NCBI GenBank assembly: GCA_031119515.1
Contig: JAVHXR010000002.1
Span: 1-15,022, forward strand
Length of the DNA: 15,022 bases
Source of the DNA: Propionicimonas sp.
GTDB taxonomy: Bacteria > Actinomycetota > Actinomycetes > Propionibacteriales > Propionibacteriaceae
Reading direction: 5' to 3'
Both the position numbers and the translations under genes were made by a program. How positions within the stretch are numbered: position 1 is the stretch's first letter; the number at the start of each line of letters is the position of its first letter. A model generated the notes under the pieces. The model was given only the letters and a program-made list of their open reading frames with translations. It was not told the origin of the DNA and did no database searches. This document shows positions 6,369-14,009 of this stretch, piece after piece.

Positions 6369-7295
6369 ATGGACACGTCCGCAGCGCCCGGCGCGCTCGT
6401 GCTGGGAGTCGTGATCGCGCTGATCGGCACGGTCTTCGTCTCCTTCGGAGCCCAGTATCAGCATCGTGGCGTCGCCAAGGTCGAGCAGATCACCGGCCGG
6501 ACCGCCTCGGCGGGCCTGAACCTCGCGCACCTGCTCCGGCTGTTGCTGCGGCCGTCCTGGCTCGCCGGCGCCGTGCTGCTGCTGGTCGCGTTCGCCTGCC
6601 AGCTCGGCGCGCTCGCCTTCGCGCCGCTGACCGTCGTCCAGCCCGTCAGCGCGGTCTCCCTCGTCATCACCACCGTGCTTACCGCTCGTGCGACCGGCCG
6701 ACCCCCCACTCGCGGGTCGCTGGTGTCGCTTGCGGCGTGCCTGAGCGGGATCGCCGCGTTCGTGACGGTCGCGGCGCTGTTCGCCACCGATCGGGCGATG
6801 AACACGACAGAGGCGCTGACGGTGCTGGCTGTGCTCGGGGTTGCCGCGGTCGTGTTCGTCGTGCTCTGGCTGGTGCTGCGCCGCACCCCGGCGCGGGTGC
6901 TGCTCTACATCCTGGCCGGCGGCACCCTCTACGGGTTCGTCGCCATCATGGCCAAACTCGCTCTCGCCCGGCTGCGGGCCGGCGACCTGGGCTGGCTCAC
7001 CTGGACCTGCGTGGCCGTCCTCGCGGCCGCGGCGCTGCTGGGCGGCTACTTCGTGCAGACGGCCTACTCCAGCGGGCCTCCCGACCTGGTTGTGGCCGGG
7101 CTCACCGTCATCGACCCAATGGTCGCCGTCCTCGTCGGGCTCCTGATCCTCGGTGAAGGCGCGGCCGTGCCGGTGTGGGGTCTCGTGGTGTTCGCTGTTG
7201 CCGGGACCGTCGCGGTCTGGGGTGTGGTGTCCCTGACGCGAACCCACCCGCAGGTCGCCGTCGGGCGTGCGCCTGACCAGGACGCCGAGGGCTAA
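6369..7295 (+). CDS. DMT (EamA-like) family transporter
   Basis: This is a 308-residue integral membrane protein with about nine to ten hydrophobic helices arranged as two similar halves, as in the drug/metabolite transporter superfamily. The first half contains LAFAPLTVVQPVSAVSLVITT, and the second contains YSSGPPDLVVAGLTVIDPMVAVLVG followed by LILGE. This paired pattern is the EamA/NIPA-like half-repeat signature. Exported or imported substrate is unknown; relatives move metabolites, drugs or Mg2+. The ATG follows the microprotein stop by 4 bases and has only a weak ribosome site, so translation is probably coupled. Expression is likely governed by the promoter and palindrome at 6189-6238. 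Its TAA stop interlocks with the TAG stop of the convergent DUF998 gene. Confidence 0.85.
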   Translation: MDTSAAPGALVLGVVIALIGTVFVSFGAQYQHRGVAKVEQITGRTASAGLNLAHLLRLLLRPSWLAGAVLLLVAFACQLGALAFAPLTVVQPVSAVSLVITTVLTARATGRPPTRGSLVSLAACLSGIAAFVTVAALFATDRAMNTTEALTVLAVLGVAAVVFVVLWLVLRRTPARVLLYILAGGTLYGFVAIMAKLALARLRAGDLGWLTWTCVAVLAAAALLGGYFVQTAYSSGPPDLVVAGLTVIDPMVAVLVGLLILGEGAAVPVWGLVVFAVAGTVAVWGVVSLTRTHPQVAVGRAPDQDAEG

Positions 7296-8374
7296 GCCGC
7301 CGGCGGGGCGGGCTCGAGCTGCGCGGCCGAGCGCTCGTCTTCCAGCATCGCGACGACGGTGCGGACGAACACGAACAGCCAGGTCAGTAGCACCACGGAG
7401 CCGATGAGCTCCACGGCGGTGAGGTTGAAGTATCCGATCGGCCACATCAGCAGCACCACGAACGCGAACGCCGCGACGAACACTGCCGAGGTCAGCCGGA
7501 AGCTCCGTGGCAGGCGCGGCAGCAGGAGCGGGGTGGCGATGATGAGCGCGCCGAACACGACGGCCATGCTCGTGGCGATCACGGTGTGGGCGACGCCGGC
7601 CTCCTCGACGGTGACGATCCCGACCCCGGACAGCAGCAGGCCCACGACCACCAGCCACAGCCGTAGCACGATGATCCTGCGCCGCTCGCCCGCTGCCGCA
7701 TCCTCCAGGAGCCCGCTCGTCAAATAGTGCGTCAATGTCACGATCGCCAGGCCCGCGAACACGATGGTCACGTTGAAGGCGTAGGAGGAGAAGCCGTTCC
7801 CGCCGCCGAGGGCGCTGAAGTTGCGCTGCCACCACAGCGGATCGCTCGCGGACAGCATGCTCGCCATCCCTCCGCTGATGAGGAACAGCGCAAGGAGGTT
7901 GGCGATGGCAAGGGCCGTGACCTCGGCCGAGACGATCGTGAGGATGTAGGAGGCGAGCGCGGCCGTCACGCCGACCAGGACGGCCGCGACCGGGGGGTCG
8001 AGCAGGAAGTCCTGGAAGGCCAGCGCGACCACTGCGAACACGGTTGCCGCGAGGAGTGTGACGATGCCGGCGGCGATCACTGTGAGTGCGAACACGTCCA
8101 GCGCGGTGCGCCATACGCGACCCCGCCTACGCCTGGCAGTCCGGTTCGCACGCAGGAACCCCCAGGCGAAGGCGATGACGCCGAACAGTCCGGCAGCGGT
8201 GGCCCCGACGACGCCGACCGACCCTGCCCCCGACAGCGGCACCTTCGTCCCGGAGAAGTCGATCAGGGACGCCACGAAGGCGAGCGTCAGCGCGCCGAGC
8301 GCGAAGACGAGTGCTCGGCCCTCCGTCGCCACCGACCTGCCGGAGCCGCGGAGTCGTTCGTAAGGAAACGCCAC
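7292..8374 (-). CDS. DUF998 family multi-pass membrane protein
   Basis: This is a protein of 360 residues from the chosen GTG start, which has GAGGA 7 bases upstream. A longer frame to a GTG at 8473 lacks a visible ribosome site, and its extra residues look unlike a protein start. There are about eight to nine hydrophobic helices. The central motif SASDPLWWQRNFSALG followed by SSYAFNVTIVFAGL is typical of the actinobacterial DUF998 family (a D-WW-FS-LG element before a helix). No function has been established for this family. It is a single gene facing the DMT transporter, sharing 4 bases at their 3' ends, with no room for a terminator between them. Confidence 0.82.
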   Translation of the reverse strand: MAFPYERLRGSGRSVATEGRALVFALGALTLAFVASLIDFSGTKVPLSGAGSVGVVGATAAGLFGVIAFAWGFLRANRTARRRRGRVWRTALDVFALTVIAAGIVTLLAATVFAVVALAFQDFLLDPPVAAVLVGVTAALASYILTIVSAEVTALAIANLLALFLISGGMASMLSASDPLWWQRNFSALGGGNGFSSYAFNVTIVFAGLAIVTLTHYLTSGLLEDAAAGERRRIIVLRLWLVVVGLLLSGVGIVTVEEAGVAHTVIATSMAVVFGALIIATPLLLPRLPRSFRLTSAVFVAAFAFVVLLMWPIGYFNLTAVELIGSVVLLTWLFVFVRTVVAMLEDERSAAQLEPAPPAA

Positions 8375-8494
8375 CTGTTCATCCTCGCACCGTGACGTGT
8401 CCTGAGACTCCACCGCCCAGCGGCGCAATGCCGCCCGGACAACCCCACCGGGTGTCTCCACGATGGCCGGCACGGGCGCGGCACCGCTGTGCTG

Positions 8495-8546
8495 CCCGTC
8501 GCTGGGCCGGGATTACGACACGGCGTGATCCCGGCCCAGCGACGGG
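8495..8546 (-). terminator. Strong perfect hairpin, probable terminator
   Basis: A perfect 19-base inverted repeat, from CCCGTCGCTGGGCCGGGAT (8495-8513) to its exact complement (8528-8546), encloses a 14-base loop. It starts 7 bases past the stop codon of the leftward NAD(P)-binding gene and lies before the start of the DUF998 gene. There is no U-tract on either strand, as is common for actinobacterial hairpin terminators. It probably ends the leftward transcript and insulates DUF998. Confidence 0.8.
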
Positions 8547-8553
8547 TCGGCTG

Positions 8554-9204
8554 CTACGCAGCGCCCGCGACGGCGGTCAGGGCGGCGTCCTTGGTCACCG
8601 CACCGCCGATGGCGCCGAACTCGTGCAGGTCGCCGAACACCTCGATGCGGATCGACTGATCCACCCCGCCGACCGGGACCGGCTCGAACCCGGCTGCGCG
8701 GATCAGGCCCGCGACGGTGTCGCCGGCGGCCTGGTCGTCGGCGGCGTAGAACAGTACGGCCTCCTCCGGGGTCTGGCGCGACGCGCTGGCGAGGGTGCCG
8801 GCGGCGAGCGAGCCGAACGCCTTCACGAGCGTCGCCCCGGCGGGCAGCAGGGCGGCCAGAAGCTGGCCGGCTGAGTCCTCGGCAGGGATGGTCTTCACGA
8901 ACCCGCCGTTGGGGTCGGGGGCGATCGGGTTGGAGGGGTCCACGATGATCTTGCCCGAGAGCGCGTCGCCGTACTCTGCGATCAGCTCGCGGATAGTGTC
9001 ATACCAGACGGCGAAGATCAGCACGTCCGCCTGCGCGACGGCCTCCTGCACCGTGACGGCCGTGCCGTGCCCGTCGAGGGTGGCGGCGAGCGCCTGTGAC
9101 TTCTCCGGGGTGTGCCCGGCGATGAGCAGATCGGTGCCGCCGGCGGCGAGGTCTGCGGCCAGAGCCGAGCCGATGGCTCCGGTTCCGATGATCGCGATGG
9201 TCAT
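8554..9204 (-). CDS. NAD(P)-binding protein of the COG2085 / F420-reductase-like family
   Basis: This is a 216-residue protein with an N-terminal Rossmann fold: IAIIGTGAIGSALA (residues 3-16), then AGHTPEKSQALA where the second-strand loop reads the adenine ribose. VDPSNPI follows near residue 90, a motif common in COG2085 proteins after the strand that closes the cofactor site. The C-terminal half (LVKAFGSLAAGTL, then VGGVDQSIRIEVFGDL) follows the NADPH-dependent F420 reductase family pattern. Many actinobacterial members annotated this way are small NAD(P)H oxidoreductases with unproven F420 use. The start is set by ATG with AGGAG 6 bases upstream; the frame extends upstream but without a ribosome site. 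It is a single-gene unit with its own promoter, a palindrome inside that promoter, and a hairpin terminator. Confidence 0.85.
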   Translation of the reverse strand: MTIAIIGTGAIGSALAADLAAGGTDLLIAGHTPEKSQALAATLDGHGTAVTVQEAVAQADVLIFAVWYDTIRELIAEYGDALSGKIIVDPSNPIAPDPNGGFVKTIPAEDSAGQLLAALLPAGATLVKAFGSLAAGTLASASRQTPEEAVLFYAADDQAAGDTVAGLIRAAGFEPVPVGGVDQSIRIEVFGDLHEFGAIGGAVTKDAALTAVAGAA

Positions 9205-9291
9205 GGTGTCTCCTGTTCGCTTGCGTGTGCGCGTCGGCACTCGGTGAGTGCCGACGGGGCTCTGCCGCCGGGGTAGGCGGCACGACCATTC

Positions 9292-9320
9292 GTATAATAC
9301 TCTCTGATAGAGAGTGACAA
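9292..9320 (-). promoter_or_regulatory. Promoter of the NAD(P)-binding protein gene
   Basis: On the minus strand TTGTCA (9320-9315), a 17-base spacer and TTATAC (9297-9292) form a good sigma70-type promoter. It predicts a leader of about 80 bases before the ATG at 9204. This AT-rich spot stands out in the GC-rich surroundings. A TATAAT on the plus strand at 9293-9298 has no matching -35 box, so leftward transcription is the better reading. Confidence 0.7.
9299..9315. promoter_or_regulatory. Operator palindrome within promoter spacer
   Basis: ACTCTCTGATAGAGAGT is a perfect inverted repeat of 7-base arms around GAT. It covers nearly the whole 17-base spacer between the -35 and -10 boxes of the leftward gene, the classic position for a repressor that excludes RNA polymerase. 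No regulator gene is next to it; the nearest are Lrp/AsnC (10368-10832) and TetR (5512-6168), and neither is an obvious match. Confidence 0.72.
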
Positions 9321-9410
9321 GCCATCGGGTAGTCAAGCGCTAGCGTGCGCGCACGCGAGCCGCCATCAACGCGGAGCAGGCAGCCGCCGCACGCTGGAAG
9401 GATGGTGGTT

Positions 9411-10303
9411 ATGGACATAGACGCACCGGAGCGGCGGCTGGAGCTGCCGCCGCTGGCGTTCCTCGGCGCCGGGTCGATGGGCGGCGCGCTGGTCGCGGGA
9501 ATCGTGGGCGACGGCCCCGCCGTGACCGGCGGCATCACGGTCACCAACCGCACTCTGGCGACGGCGCGCTCCCTTGCACATCTGCCGGGGGTCAGAAGTC
9601 TCGCTCTGGAAGACGATGCGGGGGCGAATCGTGCCGCCGTGGCCGGAGCGGGCATCGTCGTGATTGGCGTGAAGCCCGCGGTGGCGGTCGAGCTGCTGGA
9701 GGAGATTGCGTCCTCGCTGCGCCCCGAGGCCGTCCTGGTCTCCGTGGCGGCAGGGTGCCGCTTGCCGTGATCGAGCAGCATCTGCCCGCGGGGACCGCGG
9801 TGGTCAGGGCGATGCCGAACACCGCTGCGTCGGTCGGCCGCGGGGTCACGGCCCTGGCCGGTGGCACGCACGCGAGCGAAGAGCAGTTGAGCCTGGTCCG
9901 AGAGCTGTTCTCCGCCGCGGGCGCCGTGCTGGAGGTCCCGGAAGAACTGCTCGACGCCGTGACCGCGGTATCGGGCTCCGGGCCGGCCTACTTCTTCCTC
10001 ATGGCCGAGGCCCTCGCTCGCGCCGCCGAGCATCTGGGGCTCGATGCCCAGCAGGCGCGCTTGCTCGCACGGCACACCCTCATCGGCGCCGGGGCGCAGG
10101 TCGACGCATCCCCGGTGTCGCTCGAAGAGCAGCGCCGACGGGTGACCAGCCCGAACGGCACCACCCATGCTGGCGTCACTGTCCTCCAGGACGGAGAGCT
10201 GGACTCCCTCATCCTGCGCGCCGCGACCGCAGCCCGCGACCGCTCCCGCCAGCTCGGCACAGCCACCCCCACGGCCCTGAGCGAGAGCAGCCCGCCCCGC
10301 TGA
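9411..10303 (+). pseudogene. proC: Pyrroline-5-carboxylate reductase, frameshifted
   Basis: Two overlapping frames together make one ProC of about 297 residues. The first frame (from ATG 9411, GGAAGG 9 bases upstream, to TGA 9768-9770) gives the NADPH site LAFLGAGSMGGALV, later VVIGVKP and VLVSVAAG. The second frame (from about 9755 to TGA at 10303) continues with PLAVIEQHLPAG, MPNTAASVGRGVTALAGG, the family signature AVSGSGPAYFFLMAEAL, and RVTSPNGTTHAGV. ProC reduces pyrroline-5-carboxylate to proline, the last step of proline synthesis. The join falls at the GGG of 9753-9755; one more G would restore AAGVPLAVIEQ. No other mutation is seen and all key motifs remain, so the shift is very recent, or a sequencing error in a G run, or, less likely, a recoding site. 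ATG 9402 is an alternative start. Confidence 0.9.
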
Positions 10304-10367
10304 GGTCGAGGTCGACGGGCCACGGCCGACAGGCGGGTGCTCAGCTCCGTAGAGGCCCGAGCGCCGG

Positions 10368-10832
10368 TCAGAGCGGGAGTTCGGAGGTGAGTTTGATGCG
10401 TTGCATCGGGATCTCGGTCTTGACGTTCTGGACGCCTTTGATGCGGGTGAGGTGGTCGATCTGGAACTGCCGGTAGGCGTCGAGGTCGGCGGCGACGATC
10501 CGCAGCAGGAAGTCGCTCTCGCCAGCCATGAGGTGGCACTCGACAATCTCGGGTAGGTCGCGCACCTGCGCCGTGAAGTGGTCGACGGTCTCGACATCCT
10601 GGCTGGTGAGCCATACGCGGGCATACGCCGTGAACCCCTTGCCGATTCGGGCCGGGTTCAGCAGCGCCACGTACCGTTCGATGACCCCGGCGTCTTCCAG
10701 CGCCCGCACGCGCCGCAGGCACGCGGACGGAGAGAGCCCGACGAGGTCGGCGAGCTCGTTGTTCGGGATGCGCCCCTGCGACTGCAGGACACGCAGGATG
10801 CTCCGATCCGTGCGATCCAGCTCCCTGTCCAC
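10368..10832 (-). CDS. Lrp/AsnC family transcriptional regulator
   Basis: This is a 154-residue protein, the standard length for the family. The N-terminal winged HTH (about residues 5-60) reads LDRTDRSILRVLQSQG, NNELADLVGLSPSACLRRVRALE, AGVIERYVALLNP. The C-terminal RAM ligand domain includes VECHLMAGESDFLLRI (97-112) and the closing VQNVKTEIPM. The start is a GTG with GGGAGG 4 bases upstream; the open frame continues far upstream but that part is not protein-like. Family members sense amino acids, typically leucine or other branched-chain ones, and bind DNA as multimers. It diverges from ilvE, which makes that branched-chain aminotransferase gene, and itself, the most likely targets. Confidence 0.93.
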   Translation of the reverse strand: MDRELDRTDRSILRVLQSQGRIPNNELADLVGLSPSACLRRVRALEDAGVIERYVALLNPARIGKGFTAYARVWLTSQDVETVDHFTAQVRDLPEIVECHLMAGESDFLLRIVAADLDAYRQFQIDHLTRIKGVQNVKTEIPMQRIKLTSELPL

Positions 10833-10950
10833 CGTGCCTCCCACCTCTGACAACAGAATTCTTCCATAACGCGCAGTCGCGCATCTGAGTTGCGCCTGAG
10901 ACGCCGAACGACGCAACGAGGCAATCGCCTGCCTGTCGTGCGCTGCAATC
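10833..10950. promoter_or_regulatory. Divergent lrp-ilvE control region
   Basis: This 118-base gap separates the Lrp/AsnC gene from ilvE. Around 10853-10864 it contains CAGAATTCTTC, an AT-rich palindromic core (AGAATTCT) on a GC-rich background that partly resembles Lrp-type sites. It also holds GTTGCG and CGCAAC half-sites separated by 17 bases (about 10888-10916). Both may be Lrp contacts, but neither is a strong match. No convincing -35/-10 pair was found. Confidence 0.4.
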
Positions 10951-12066
10951 ATGAAGGGTATGACTGCGACACGCGACGCGATCTTCGAGACGCGCCGGTC
11001 CACCACACCGGCGCCCGCCGCGGCCCGGGCCCGAATCCTGGCGGACCCCGGCTTCGGCATCCACTTCACCGATCACATGGTCACCGCCCGTTGGACGGCC
11101 GACGCCGGCTGGCATGACGCCGTGGTGGGGCCGTTCGGGCCGTTGCCGATCCTGCCGGGCGCGGCGGCGTTGCAGTATGCGCAGCAGGTGTTCGAGGGGA
11201 TCAAGGCATACCGGCACGCCGACGGCAGCGTGTGGACGTTCCGCCCCGACCGCAACGCAGCCCGGCTGCGCGCCTCGGCCGAGCGGTTCTTCCTGCCCGC
11301 CCCCGACGACACCCTGTTCCTCAACTCCCTACGTGCCCTGCTCGCGGTGGACCACGACTGGGTGCCCGAGCCGGAGGGTGAGAAGAGCCTCTACCTGCGC
11401 CCGTACCTCATCGGCACCGAGCAGTTCCTCGGGGTCCGCCCCTCCCCGGAGGTCACCTACGGGGTGATCGCCAGTCCATCCGGCGCCTACGTCGGAGGGC
11501 TCGCGCAGCCCGCGGACGTGTGGCTCAGCGAGGACGTCGTGCGCGCCGCGCCCGGCGGCACCGGCGAGGCCAAATGCGGCGGCAACTACGCCGCCGGCCT
11601 CGGCCCCTACGCGGAGGCGAAAGCCCACGGCTGCCAGCAGACCCTGTTCCTCGACGCCGAGACCCGCACCTGGGTCGAGGAGTTCGGCGGCATGAACGTC
11701 ATGTTCGTCACCTCCGACAACCGCCTGGTCACCCCAGCGCTGACCGGCACGATCCTGCACGGCATCACCCGCGCCTCCCTCCTCCAGCTCGCCGCGGAAG
11801 ACTTCGGCCTCACCGCGGAAGAACGCCGCGTGAGCATCGCCGAATGGCGCGAGTGCGTCGCGGACGGCACCTTCACCGAGGTCTTCGCGTGCGGCACCGC
11901 CGCCGTCATCACCCCCATCGGCGCCCTCAAAGCCCGCGGTTTCGACGTGCCCGCCGCCCGCGACACCGCGGGAGAGGTCACCCGCGCACTCCGCGAGAGG
12001 CTGACGGACATCCAGTACGGCCGCGTCCCCGACACCCGCGGCTGGATGGTGCCCCTCCATGACTGA
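10951..12066 (+). CDS. ilvE: Branched-chain amino acid aminotransferase
   Basis: This is a 371-residue class IV PLP aminotransferase. Characteristic segments in order are QYAQQVFEGIKAYR (75-88), FRPDRNAARLRASAERF, YLRPYLIGTEQFLGV, and GEAKCGGNYAAGL with the PLP lysine Lys208. After these come FLDAETRTWVEEFGGMNV with the conserved Glu, and TPALTGTILHGITR, which contacts the cofactor phosphate. It interconverts Leu, Ile and Val with their 2-oxo acids using glutamate/2-oxoglutarate. ATG 10951 has no clear ribosome site and may be leaderless; ATG 10960 is possible but has AAGG too close. The stop is 8 bases inside the next gene, so the reductase is probably cotranslated. The divergent Lrp/AsnC gene is the likely regulator. 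Confidence 0.95.
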   Translation: MKGMTATRDAIFETRRSTTPAPAAARARILADPGFGIHFTDHMVTARWTADAGWHDAVVGPFGPLPILPGAAALQYAQQVFEGIKAYRHADGSVWTFRPDRNAARLRASAERFFLPAPDDTLFLNSLRALLAVDHDWVPEPEGEKSLYLRPYLIGTEQFLGVRPSPEVTYGVIASPSGAYVGGLAQPADVWLSEDVVRAAPGGTGEAKCGGNYAAGLGPYAEAKAHGCQQTLFLDAETRTWVEEFGGMNVMFVTSDNRLVTPALTGTILHGITRASLLQLAAEDFGLTAEERRVSIAEWRECVADGTFTEVFACGTAAVITPIGALKARGFDVPAARDTAGEVTRALRERLTDIQYGRVPDTRGWMVPLHD

Positions 12067-12979
12067 GCACACACTCGAACCCGGCGAGCCGGTCACGATC
12101 ATCGGCGCCGGAGCCATCGGCATGTTCCTCGGCGCCGCCCTCGCCCGCGCCGGGCACCCCCTCACCGTCTGCGGCGGACGCCCCTTCGACCACATCGACA
12201 TCACCGACGGCGACACCATCGAGCACTTCCCCGTCCGCCACACCGCCACCCCCGCCGAGGCCGGCCCGCACCGGCTCGTGATCGTCGCAGTCAAGGCCCA
12301 CCACACGCCCGACGTCGCCGCTTGGCTCGATGTCGTGGCCACCGACGAGTCGATCGTGCTCGTCGCGCAGAACGGCATCGAACACCGCGAACGCGTCGCC
12401 CCCTATGTTGGCGACGCGGCCGTCGTGCCCGCGATCGTCTACGTCCCCGTCGACCGGACGGCTCCCGGCCAGGCTGTCGTGCACCGGCCTGCCGACCGCG
12501 ACCTCACCCTCGCCGCCGACCCGGCAGCGGAAGCCGTCACCGCGAGACTGACCGCGGGGGGCGTGCGTGTTGAGAACGCCGCCGACTTCACCACCGCCGC
12601 CTGGCGGAAAGTGCTCACCAACATGGGCAGCAACCCCATCACCACCCTCACCGGGCGACGCACCGAAGTCATCCGCGACCCCGGCATCGAACGCTACGCA
12701 CTCCGCCTCCTGAACGAAGTCGCCACCGTCGCCCGCGCCGAAGGCGCCGACATCGGAGAGCGCGTACCCGTCGAGACGATCGCTTGGCTTCAGAACCTGC
12801 CCGACGGCGCCTCCACGTCCATGCTTCACGACCGCCTCGCCGGACGTCGTCTCGAACACGACGCCCTCACCGGCGCCATACTCCGCGCCGCCGCCCGGAA
12901 CCGGCTCGCCGTGCCCCACGTCGAATCGCTCCACGCCGTTCTGAACGCCCTGAGTGATGGCCAGGGCAGCATGTCGTGA
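12059..12979 (+). CDS. Ketopantoate reductase-like (PanE/ApbA family) oxidoreductase
   Basis: This is a 306-residue protein with the two-domain PanE/ApbA layout. The N-terminal Rossmann motif is VTIIGAGAIGMFLGAALARAG (GAGAIG at 16-21), followed by VAVKAHHT (Lys79) and LVAQNGIEHRE (102-111). The C-terminal helical domain carries AAWRKVLTNMGSNPIT, with the catalytic-type Lys184 and Asn188, and SMLHDRLAGRRLEHDALTG near the end. PanE reduces 2-dehydropantoate to pantoate with NADPH in pantothenate synthesis. 2-Oxoisovalerate, made by the adjacent IlvE, is the precursor of that substrate, so the pairing makes sense. Many ApbA-family paralogues act on other 2-oxo acids, so I leave the symbol blank. 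The ATG lies inside the last codons of ilvE. Confidence 0.85.
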   Translation: MTEHTLEPGEPVTIIGAGAIGMFLGAALARAGHPLTVCGGRPFDHIDITDGDTIEHFPVRHTATPAEAGPHRLVIVAVKAHHTPDVAAWLDVVATDESIVLVAQNGIEHRERVAPYVGDAAVVPAIVYVPVDRTAPGQAVVHRPADRDLTLAADPAAEAVTARLTAGGVRVENAADFTTAAWRKVLTNMGSNPITTLTGRRTEVIRDPGIERYALRLLNEVATVARAEGADIGERVPVETIAWLQNLPDGASTSMLHDRLAGRRLEHDALTGAILRAAARNRLAVPHVESLHAVLNALSDGQGSMS

Positions 12980-13052
12980 ACGGCGAGGGAATGCTGTGCA
13001 GCGCACTGGTTGACGCTGCCGACCGGAGGCGGGGCGTTTTGCGGCGGCCGAG

Positions 13053-14009
13053 ATGAGCACGTCAGCGCGTTCATCGGGTGTACTTGATTCTCGTCTGCTA
13101 TCGGCATTCGAGACTGAGCGCACGCGACCTACGAGTCGCACGGTCTTCCCGCAGGCAAAGCTTCTGTACGTATTGCATGGCTCCGTCGAGGTGCTGACGG
13201 CACATGGATCGCATCTGCTGTCTCCGGGGATGTCCTTCGCGCTGGGTGGTGGAAGATGGTGCCAACTCCGGCCGCGCCCCAGCGTGCGTGTCTGGACTGT
13301 GTATGCCGATGAGCACTTCCTACGTACCCAGATGGCGTGGCTTTTACCCGAGCGATCACGAGTTCTGGCAGGTGTGCACCCGGCCGAGTGGGACGGCGCT
13401 CCAATGGTGCTGACGCCAGGCTTGCCCGCACTGCGGGAGCTGGAACCACTGTGGCGCCAACTGAGCATTCTTCATGACGGGACTCACCCTCCTGAACACG
13501 TCGCCGTTCGCTCCGTGGAGCTGTTTGCACGATGGGTCGGCGGCGTCGTGCCAATGCTTCTTGCCCCGGAGTTCAGCGGCCGCGAGCGACACTCGACCGG
13601 GGCGCCAATCGGCGGTCGCCTCACTGACTCGACCTTGATCGGCCATGTAGGCCGCGCCGTGGAACTCCTTCGGAGTCGGATGGAGGAGCCCTGGACCGCG
13701 GCCGCTCTTGCCCGATCAGTGGCGCTGTCGCGCTCTCACTTGACTCGGCTTTTCCTTGCCCGCACGGGCGTCGCGCCCATGCGGTTCCTTACAGAAGTAC
13801 GGTTGACGGAGTTCACCCGGCTCATCGAGGAGACAGATGTTCCGGTGTCCGCCGCAGCGAGTGCGGTCGGCTGGGCTGACGCGCGAGTAGCCTCAGCTTG
13901 GTTCTCACGGCGCTTCGGCATCACGCCGACGCAATTCCGTCTGCACCCCCACCCACCCAGCGCGGAAGGGCGCGAGGACGCTCCGAGGCCGGCGGAGTCC
14001 TCCATGTGA
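13053..14009 (+). CDS. AraC family transcriptional regulator
   Basis: This is a 318-residue protein. The N-terminal half (about 30-85) has the Gly/Pro and beta-strand pattern of an AraC sensing cupin (LLYVLHGSVEVLTAHG, LLSPGMSFALG). The C-terminal 100 residues are the double HTH: first helix pair WTAAALARSVALSRSHLTRLF (about 214-234) with the linker TGVAPMRFLTEVRL. The second pair is VSAAASAVGWADARVASAWF, then SRRFGITPTQFR, the AraC signature. The ATG has only a weak upstream ribosome site. It stands alone, with no adjacent structural gene to name its regulon. Its codon use looks less GC-biased than that of the genes to its left, and the next gene belongs to a mobile-element family, so it may have been acquired with that element. 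Confidence 0.92.
   Translation: MSTSARSSGVLDSRLLSAFETERTRPTSRTVFPQAKLLYVLHGSVEVLTAHGSHLLSPGMSFALGGGRWCQLRPRPSVRVWTVYADEHFLRTQMAWLLPERSRVLAGVHPAEWDGAPMVLTPGLPALRELEPLWRQLSILHDGTHPPEHVAVRSVELFARWVGGVVPMLLAPEFSGRERHSTGAPIGGRLTDSTLIGHVGRAVELLRSRMEEPWTAAALARSVALSRSHLTRLFLARTGVAPMRFLTEVRLTEFTRLIEETDVPVSAAASAVGWADARVASAWFSRRFGITPTQFRLHPHPPSAEGREDAPRPAESSM

Noticed and set aside
6276..8114. A 612-codon minus-strand open frame across the DMT transporter and DUF998 genes
   Set aside because: It is a shadow frame with Arg/Gly/His/Asp-rich low-complexity product, conflicting with two recognisable membrane proteins.
8375..8473. N-terminal extension of the DUF998 protein to a GTG at 8473
   Set aside because: There is no ribosome site at 8473, while GTG 8374 has GAGGA at suitable distance and begins immediately before the family-like region.
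9343..9356. GCGTGCGCGCACGC, a 14-base perfect palindrome upstream of proC
   Set aside because: It consists almost entirely of alternating G and C, which produces palindromes by chance in this composition; no promoter element is aligned with it.
10304..10367. Possible bidirectional terminator between proC and the Lrp gene
   Set aside because: Only imperfect short GC arms (around GTCGACGG and CGGCCGAC) could be paired by eye; too weak to list as a feature.
11978..13468. A 496-codon minus-strand open frame opposite the PanE-like and AraC genes
   Set aside because: It crosses two genes with clear family motifs, its product is Gly/Asp/Val repetitive, and no ribosome site or domain supports it.
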